In this document: piece after piece, positions 59,575 through 64,000 of the stretch
Layout: every line of letters starts with the position of its first letter
Numbering within the stretch: position 1 is the stretch's first letter
Assembly (NCBI GenBank): GCA_015232355.1
Contig: JADFZW010000009.1
Location: 62,001-126,000, forward strand
From: Oligoflexia bacterium
GTDB lineage: Bacteria; Bdellovibrionota; Bacteriovoracia; Bacteriovoracales; Bacteriovoracaceae
Length of the DNA: 64,000 bases
Direction of reading: 5' to 3'
Notes under the pieces: generated by a model
Database searches by the model: none
The model's input: the letters and a program-made list of their open reading frames with translations, nothing else
What the model was told of the DNA's origin: nothing
Position numbers and translations under genes: made by a program

Positions 59575-61185
59575 CGAGTTTTTGTTTTTGTAATAAATTT
59601 TTGTGATCTCTTTGTAATCAATCTTATCATTACTATTTCGAGGAAATTCCTTAAGAAAAATCACTTGTGAAGGCACCATGTAGTCTGGCAGAATTTTTTT
59701 GCACTCTTCGATAATATTTTCCTTACTCTCTTGAGAATTAGCAACAAGTGCTACAACATTTAAATATCCTTCTCCGCCTAAAACATTTTCGTATTCACTG
59801 TCGCTATCTCCTAATACAGCAACAAAATAGGTTTTTGCTATTTTTCTTATAACACTCTCAATCTCTCCAAGTTCAACTCTGAACCCACGAACTTTTATTT
59901 GTCTATCACTACGACCAAGGAAAATAATATCCTGAGAATTAGGATCTAGTTTTCCGAGATCACCAGTTTTATACCATCTCTTACCAGAATGAGAATAAAA
60001 TTTTTCATCCGTCATTTTTTCATTTTCCCAATATCCTAAAGCTACCTGGCTTCCTCCCAAAAGTATTTCTCCTATTTCATCCGCAGCAGTTTCACTAGAA
60101 CTTGTTATAATTACCTGTTGATTTATTAAAGGTTTTCCAATCGGCAGACATCGATCTACTGAATCGCCAGTACATTTATAGTAAGTGAAAGCAATGGTTG
60201 CTTCAGTTGGCCCATACACATTATAAATAATTGAGCTTGGAGCAGATTTTTGCCAACCATTCACTACAGATCCGGTTAGAGGTTCACCACAAAAGAAAGT
60301 GTATTTTAACGAAGGCATGCTATTTGGAAATAATAAATTATGCCCTTGAATAACTCCGGCGGTAGAAGGTACTAGCATACATTTATTGATCTTATACTCT
60401 GAAATAAATCGATTAGGAAAAAGTATCAGGTTATGAGGAGTAACATATAAACTTGCGCCAGAACACCATGAGCAGTACATATCATGGGCCGAAAGATCGA
60501 AGGTTAAATCAATATGTTGTAAATATCGATCATCATAATGACAATCACTGATTGTATTTATTCCATTCACATAGGAAAAAACATTTCCATGAGAAACTAC
60601 AACACCTTTTGGTTCTCCTGTAGATCCTGAAGTAAAAAGAATATAAAGCATGTCAGAAGAATCGGTGTTGACTACTGAACCAACTTCTAAGTTACTTATT
60701 GAGGCGAGAGGGTAAGAGATTAATTCTTCTTGAGAAAAAAATTGGTGCTGTTTTATTAATGAACACCATTTTGGTTTTTGAGTGTAGGAAGGAAAAAAAA
60801 CCAACAGTGGAAATTTAATAGTAGGTAGAATTTTAGAAGCAGCATCTTCACAATTTTTATCAACTATAATTGCTTTAGGTCTAACTCGATTAATAATACT
60901 CAAGTTTCTTTCATCAGGAAATCTTGGATTAAGTGGAACATATGGCATTCCACTTAATACCCCAGAAAGAATTCCAACGTAGGCATCAATACTTCTGTAG
61001 GCCCAAATACAAATTCGTTCACCCTTGAGGGCCGGAGAAGTAAGTTGTTGATGGAGAACATTTCTGATTTGATTTATGTAATAAGAGAGATCGCCGTAAG
61101 TATACACACAATCATCTACCCAAATTGCTGGGCGATCATTATATTTTTGAAGAGAAGAAGTAATAATTTCAGATAAGCTAGACAT
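59542..61185 (-). CDS. Amino-acid adenylation enzyme, DltA-like
   Basis: 547 aa ANL-superfamily enzyme that would adenylate a carboxylic substrate and load a carrier protein. Core motifs: FTSGSTGEPKG (184-194), FDLSAHDMY (229-237), NVYGPTEAT (322-330), YKTGDLG (405-411), GRSDRQIKVRGFRVELGEIE (424-443) and the catalytic Lys521 in SNDKIDYKE. The order and size match D-alanine-D-alanyl carrier protein ligase and single NRPS A domains; the FDLSAHDMY segment is closer to DltA than to most A domains. Acyl substrate cannot be fixed from sequence. It is in an operon with an MBOAT and a carrier protein gene. Confidence 0.88.
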   Translation of the reverse strand: MSSLSEIITSSLQKYNDRPAIWVDDCVYTYGDLSYYINQIRNVLHQQLTSPALKGERICIWAYRSIDAYVGILSGVLSGMPYVPLNPRFPDERNLSIINRVRPKAIIVDKNCEDAASKILPTIKFPLLVFFPSYTQKPKWCSLIKQHQFFSQEELISYPLASISNLEVGSVVNTDSSDMLYILFTSGSTGEPKGVVVSHGNVFSYVNGINTISDCHYDDRYLQHIDLTFDLSAHDMYCSWCSGASLYVTPHNLILFPNRFISEYKINKCMLVPSTAGVIQGHNLLFPNSMPSLKYTFFCGEPLTGSVVNGWQKSAPSSIIYNVYGPTEATIAFTYYKCTGDSVDRCLPIGKPLINQQVIITSSSETAADEIGEILLGGSQVALGYWENEKMTDEKFYSHSGKRWYKTGDLGKLDPNSQDIIFLGRSDRQIKVRGFRVELGEIESVIRKIAKTYFVAVLGDSDSEYENVLGGEGYLNVVALVANSQESKENIIEECKKILPDYMVPSQVIFLKEFPRNSNDKIDYKEITKIYYKNKNSSSISAHNNVI

Positions 61186-61195
61186 TTAAGAACCT

Positions 61196-62716
61196 CTAAA
61201 AGTTTATATATATAAAATCTGATTTTTCAGAGACACTAAAAATAAAAATCACCACCAATAAAAATATATAAACAACTACTTTAGTAAAAAATTTTAATTG
61301 GAAGAATTTTTTTATAAAAAAATCCCTATCTTTTTTATAGAAAACAGTCCAAGCGCTCAGTGAATATAGTAATACAATTAGAGCTATCGATAGGAAAAAA
61401 TCATAAGCAGAATTTTTTAATAAGCTTTTCTCTACTGTTAACTTATAGAATAGATCACTAAATGAATTTTTCTCAAAAGTTAAAAGTTTCGAAAAAATAT
61501 AAAAAGCACTTGATATATCCACTGCTCTAGAAAAAACCATACTTAAAGATACAGAAACAAAAGTTACAAAGATCGCAACAACACTTCTTATTTTTGATTC
61601 TTCAGCAATTCTAGTTTTGGCCCAAAGTTTTTTTCGTACATCCTCAGTTATATAATACATACTAAGTAGTGTTCCATGAAAAAATCCCCACGCAACAAAT
61701 GTCCAATTTGCCCCATGCCAGATACCACAAACAATAAATGTAATCATGAGCGAAAATGGTATTGCGTAAAACTTAAGTTTCTTACAACTAAATAGAAGTG
61801 GAGTAAATATATAATCCATTAACCATCTTGAAAGTGAAATATGCCATCTCTTCCAAAAATCAGAAATGGAAGTGGCCAAAAAAGGATAATTAAAATTATT
61901 GGTTAATTTAATGTTAAAAAATCTAGCAATTCCTAGAGAAATATCTGTTAATCCAGAAAAATCATAATATATTTGAAATGTATAAAAGAATGATCCGATC
62001 CAAAAAGCATATCCATCATAGGAAGTTGTATTTTTAAAAACTTCATTTACATACATTCCAAGTCGATCAGCAACTACTAGTTTTTTAAAAAATCCACTTA
62101 AACAAAATAACAACCCCATTTGGATATTATCCCAATTAATGATGGGATTATTACTATTAATTGTGCCGCATTCATTTTTTAATTGTGTAATAAGATCAGA
62201 TGCTCTCTCGATTGGTCCCTGAAGTATTTTTGGGAAAAAAATTTGATACAATAAAAAAAATCCAAAATGCTTTTCTGCTTTAAATCTTTTGAGATAGACA
62301 TCTGCTAAATAAGATATCGCTTGAAAAGTATAGTATGAAACTCCTATAAAACTAAGAATTTTAGGAGAAGAAAAAGAAGTCTTTAATCTAAAAATAAGTA
62401 ACAGTTGATTTAAATTTTCTATGATGAAGGGATAGTATTTAAAATACACTAACGGCATTGAACATAAAATAATTCCGGACCATAGGAGATAAAACTTGTA
62501 ACGATAATCAATAACTCGTTCAATAGCAATCGCTATTAAATAAACCAAAATTGATGATGTGATTAAAATTGTGATGAGATAAAAATCTACGTATGTTGAG
62601 TAGAATAGTAAGCTCGCTAGCAAAAGAAGCATCCAGCGGAAAGGGCCAGCAAAAGTATAGTAGAGAGTTAATATGACAAATAAACAAACAATAATGCTGA
62701 ATATTGAATCCTGCAA
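61196..62716 (-). CDS. MBOAT-family O-acyltransferase, DltB/AlgI-like
   Basis: 506 aa polytopic membrane enzyme. Family blocks: YTFQAISYLADVY, FFPKILQGPIER (160-171), GFFKKLVVADRLG, YDFSGLTDISLGIARFF, SDFWKRWHISLSRWL (285-299) and GIWHGANWTFVAWGFFHG with the active-site His334. TTG start after AAGGAA. It would move an acyl group from the carrier protein across the membrane to a glycan. It lies between the adenylation enzyme and the carrier protein, the same gene content as dlt operons. A tandem octamer repeat fills the gap to the carrier gene. Confidence 0.92.
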   Translation of the reverse strand: MQDSIFSIIVCLFVILTLYYTFAGPFRWMLLLLASLLFYSTYVDFYLITILITSSILVYLIAIAIERVIDYRYKFYLLWSGIILCSMPLVYFKYYPFIIENLNQLLLIFRLKTSFSSPKILSFIGVSYYTFQAISYLADVYLKRFKAEKHFGFFLLYQIFFPKILQGPIERASDLITQLKNECGTINSNNPIINWDNIQMGLLFCLSGFFKKLVVADRLGMYVNEVFKNTTSYDGYAFWIGSFFYTFQIYYDFSGLTDISLGIARFFNIKLTNNFNYPFLATSISDFWKRWHISLSRWLMDYIFTPLLFSCKKLKFYAIPFSLMITFIVCGIWHGANWTFVAWGFFHGTLLSMYYITEDVRKKLWAKTRIAEESKIRSVVAIFVTFVSVSLSMVFSRAVDISSAFYIFSKLLTFEKNSFSDLFYKLTVEKSLLKNSAYDFFLSIALIVLLYSLSAWTVFYKKDRDFFIKKFFQLKFFTKVVVYIFLLVVIFIFSVSEKSDFIYINF

Positions 62717-62742
62717 GAATATATTCCTTATTTCCTTTTTTT

Positions 62743-62782
62743 CTATTTTTCTATTTTTCTATTTTTCTATTTTTCTATTTTA
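62743..62782. repeat. Octamer tandem repeat between carrier protein and MBOAT genes
   Basis: Four full CTATTTTT units plus one partial unit, ending exactly at the carrier protein stop codon (TTA, 62780-62782). On the coding strand the repeat reads AAAAATAG and occupies 40 of the 63 intergenic bases just before the ribosome binding site of the MBOAT gene. Copy number change would alter spacing and mRNA structure but not reading frame. Confidence 0.85.
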
Positions 62783-63016
62783 TTGTGTAATTTTAGTTTC
62801 AATCAATTGTATTAAACATCCGACATTCTTTAATTCCATTAGTTCTCGTGTATTAAAACTAACATTGAAGTTATTTTCTACTGCTAATATCAACTTAAAA
62901 TGTGTTAACGAATCCCAACCATCGATGTCATTAGCGCTTGTTTCTGGAGAAATTTGTAAATTTGGATTTTTAAATACATTACAAAAGATAGAATTTAATT
63001 GCTCAATTAAGCTCAT
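62780..63016 (-). CDS. Acyl/peptidyl carrier protein
   Basis: 78 aa from the ATG at 63016, which has GGGAGG 8 bases upstream; the frame extends to 63043 without a site. The carrier signature is present as DIDGWDSLTHFKLILAVE, with the phosphopantetheine Ser36 in DSL. Four-helix carrier size is normal. It heads the operon carrier-MBOAT-adenylation enzyme and is divergent from the SGNH-like gene by 172 bases. It most likely carries the acyl group activated by the adenylation enzyme (DltC role). Confidence 0.9.
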   Translation of the reverse strand: MSLIEQLNSIFCNVFKNPNLQISPETSANDIDGWDSLTHFKLILAVENNFNVSFNTRELMELKNVGCLIQLIETKITQ

Positions 63017-63188
63017 AGAAAATACCTCCCTAAAAATCACCATATTTTATATATTCTCGCAAAATCAAATCAACTTTTTTTATCTCTTAAAATATTGTTT
63101 CTTACTCGCTCAATTTATTTTATGCTTATCAGATTAGTCAACTGATATTATCACCATTAAATTCTATAAAGGAAAGGAACAAATAGAT

Positions 63189-64000
63189 ATGAGCATAGGT
63201 AAAAAAGTGAAAATTGCACTCTTAATAAAACTTAGCATCATTGTCCTTTTTATTTTTTCCATCGTGGGTGTTGATTTATACTTACACCATCATTTAGGTA
63301 AACAATCTGGGTGGAATTATCGCGGCTACAGAGGAAAAGTTCTAGGGAGTAAAGAAAAAGATGAGATTAGGATCGCGTGCTTTGGTTCCAGCAGCACACT
63401 TGGTTATGGGCTTATCGTTGAACTGACTTGGCCATATTATCTAGAACGACTCCTCTTAAATAACAACGTTAGGGTAAGTGTTGCTAATTTAGCTGCTAAC
63501 ACTCAAGGAATTATTGGAGTATTGCATGATGCTCAAAATTATCTATCCCTTGATTACGATGTAGCTTTAATTCACTTAGGAGAATCCGAAGGGCCAGTAG
63601 GATTAAATAATACTGATGTTCGTCAGAGTGACTTTTTCTTCCGCTTATTCGGTTATAGACCGATATTACAAGCTTACCTGTTTGAAAAAGCAAAGATATT
63701 AAAATATGGAGTAAATAATTTAGAAAATGCATACATGGGCAGGACTAACGATGCTTTGGCACAAAAAGAACGACCATTACTTTTTAAAATTGGTGCTTCT
63801 ATAGAACATCTTAACAAGTTGATTGCTGAAACCGATAAACGCTTAAACAAATACGAAAATGAAGCAAAAAAAATGCAAAGTAATAAGCAAGAACCATATG
63901 CAGACTTTTTATTTGCTCTTAAGAAAACATTTGATTGGTTATTAGATCATAACAAAAAAGTTTTTTATTTTAGCGAGCCCTACTTATATGATTCTACTCA
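63189..64000 (+). CDS. Membrane-anchored SGNH/GDSL-like protein (partial, cut by window end)
   Basis: The frame is open from the ATG at 63189 to the window end: 270 complete codons seen. Ribosome binding AAAGGAAAGGA lies about 10-18 bases upstream. One N-terminal membrane helix (IKLSIIVLFIFSIVGVDLYL, about 13-32) anchors the protein; then RIACFGSSSTLGYG (61-74) resembles SGNH block I with a nucleophile Ser in GSSS, VANLAANTQG (98-107) block II/III with Gly/Asn, and LIHLGE. DltD, AlgX/AlgJ-like and similar partner proteins of MBOATs share this plan. It probably completes acyl transfer to the glycan outside the membrane. The C-terminal catalytic Asp/His block is beyond the window. Confidence 0.8.
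   Translation, partial: MSIGKKVKIALLIKLSIIVLFIFSIVGVDLYLHHHLGKQSGWNYRGYRGKVLGSKEKDEIRIACFGSSSTLGYGLIVELTWPYYLERLLLNNNVRVSVANLAANTQGIIGVLHDAQNYLSLDYDVALIHLGESEGPVGLNNTDVRQSDFFFRLFGYRPILQAYLFEKAKILKYGVNNLENAYMGRTNDALAQKERPLLFKIGASIEHLNKLIAETDKRLNKYENEAKKMQSNKQEPYADFLFALKKTFDWLLDHNKKVFYFSEPYLYDST

Overview
The window is AT-rich (by eye about one third G+C) chromosomal DNA from a flagellated Gram-negative bacterium. The set of genes (an mraY-to-ftsZ division cluster, RNase J, a flagellin behind a sigma-28-type promoter, the gliding GTPase MglA beside recR, heptose metabolism, a TolC/RND pair) and the low G+C fit the Bdellovibrionota, Bacteriovorax/Halobacteriovorax-like lineage best. That placement is an inference from gene content; no rRNA is present to confirm it.

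Layout. (1) 1-11.5 kb: the dcw cluster mraY-murD-ftsW-murG-murC-murB-ftsQ-ftsA-ftsZ, all on the plus strand, ending at a hairpin terminator. (2) 11.5-18.1 kb: a small secreted protein, rnj and udk on the minus strand, then prmA, rsmE, an RDD membrane protein and the heptose-1-phosphate adenylyltransferase on the plus strand. (3) 18.2-24.2 kb: flagellin with sigma-28-like promoter and a five-codon leader ORF, then an outer-membrane factor and an RND pump. (4) 24.2-28.4 kb: the SRP RNA gene ffs with its own promoter, dnaX-ybaB-recR, mglA and a DksA/TraR zinc-finger protein. (5) 28.4-34.3 kb: a charged protein with an internal duplication, tRNA-Asn, a 1011-residue exported protein I do not recognise, and a DHH phosphoesterase behind a sigma-54-like site. 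(6) 34.5-39.5 kb: a wrecked SNF2 helicase, then selA and selB; SelB is fused in frame to a membrane segment and a TlpA-like thioredoxin domain. (7) 39.5-58.2 kb: surface polysaccharide genes. A ten-gene minus-strand block includes a carbamoyltransferase with its SxtJ-like and DUF5989 (SxtK-like) partners, two methyltransferases, a B12-type radical SAM enzyme and several glycosyltransferases. It is divergent from a WecA-like/CapD-like fusion, a glycosyltransferase-methyltransferase fusion and another glycosyltransferase. (8) 58.2-59 kb: an IS200-type transposase beside a short transposase-like remnant. (9) 59-64 kb: a GNAT enzyme and a dlt-like cassette (adenylation enzyme, MBOAT, acyl carrier protein, and a divergent SGNH-like membrane protein cut by the window end).

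How it fits together: regions 1, 2 and 4 are housekeeping. Regions 7 and 9 look like one accessory surface-glycan locus that would build a lipid-linked glycan, decorate it by methylation and carbamoylation, and possibly acylate it with an amino acid or other acyl group.

Three signals cut across annotation. Short in-frame tandem repeats have expanded disordered tails and inserts in a large share of genes, including essential ones. Tandem repeats of about 7-11 bp sit just upstream of several genes. The palindrome GGCC is far commoner than base composition predicts.
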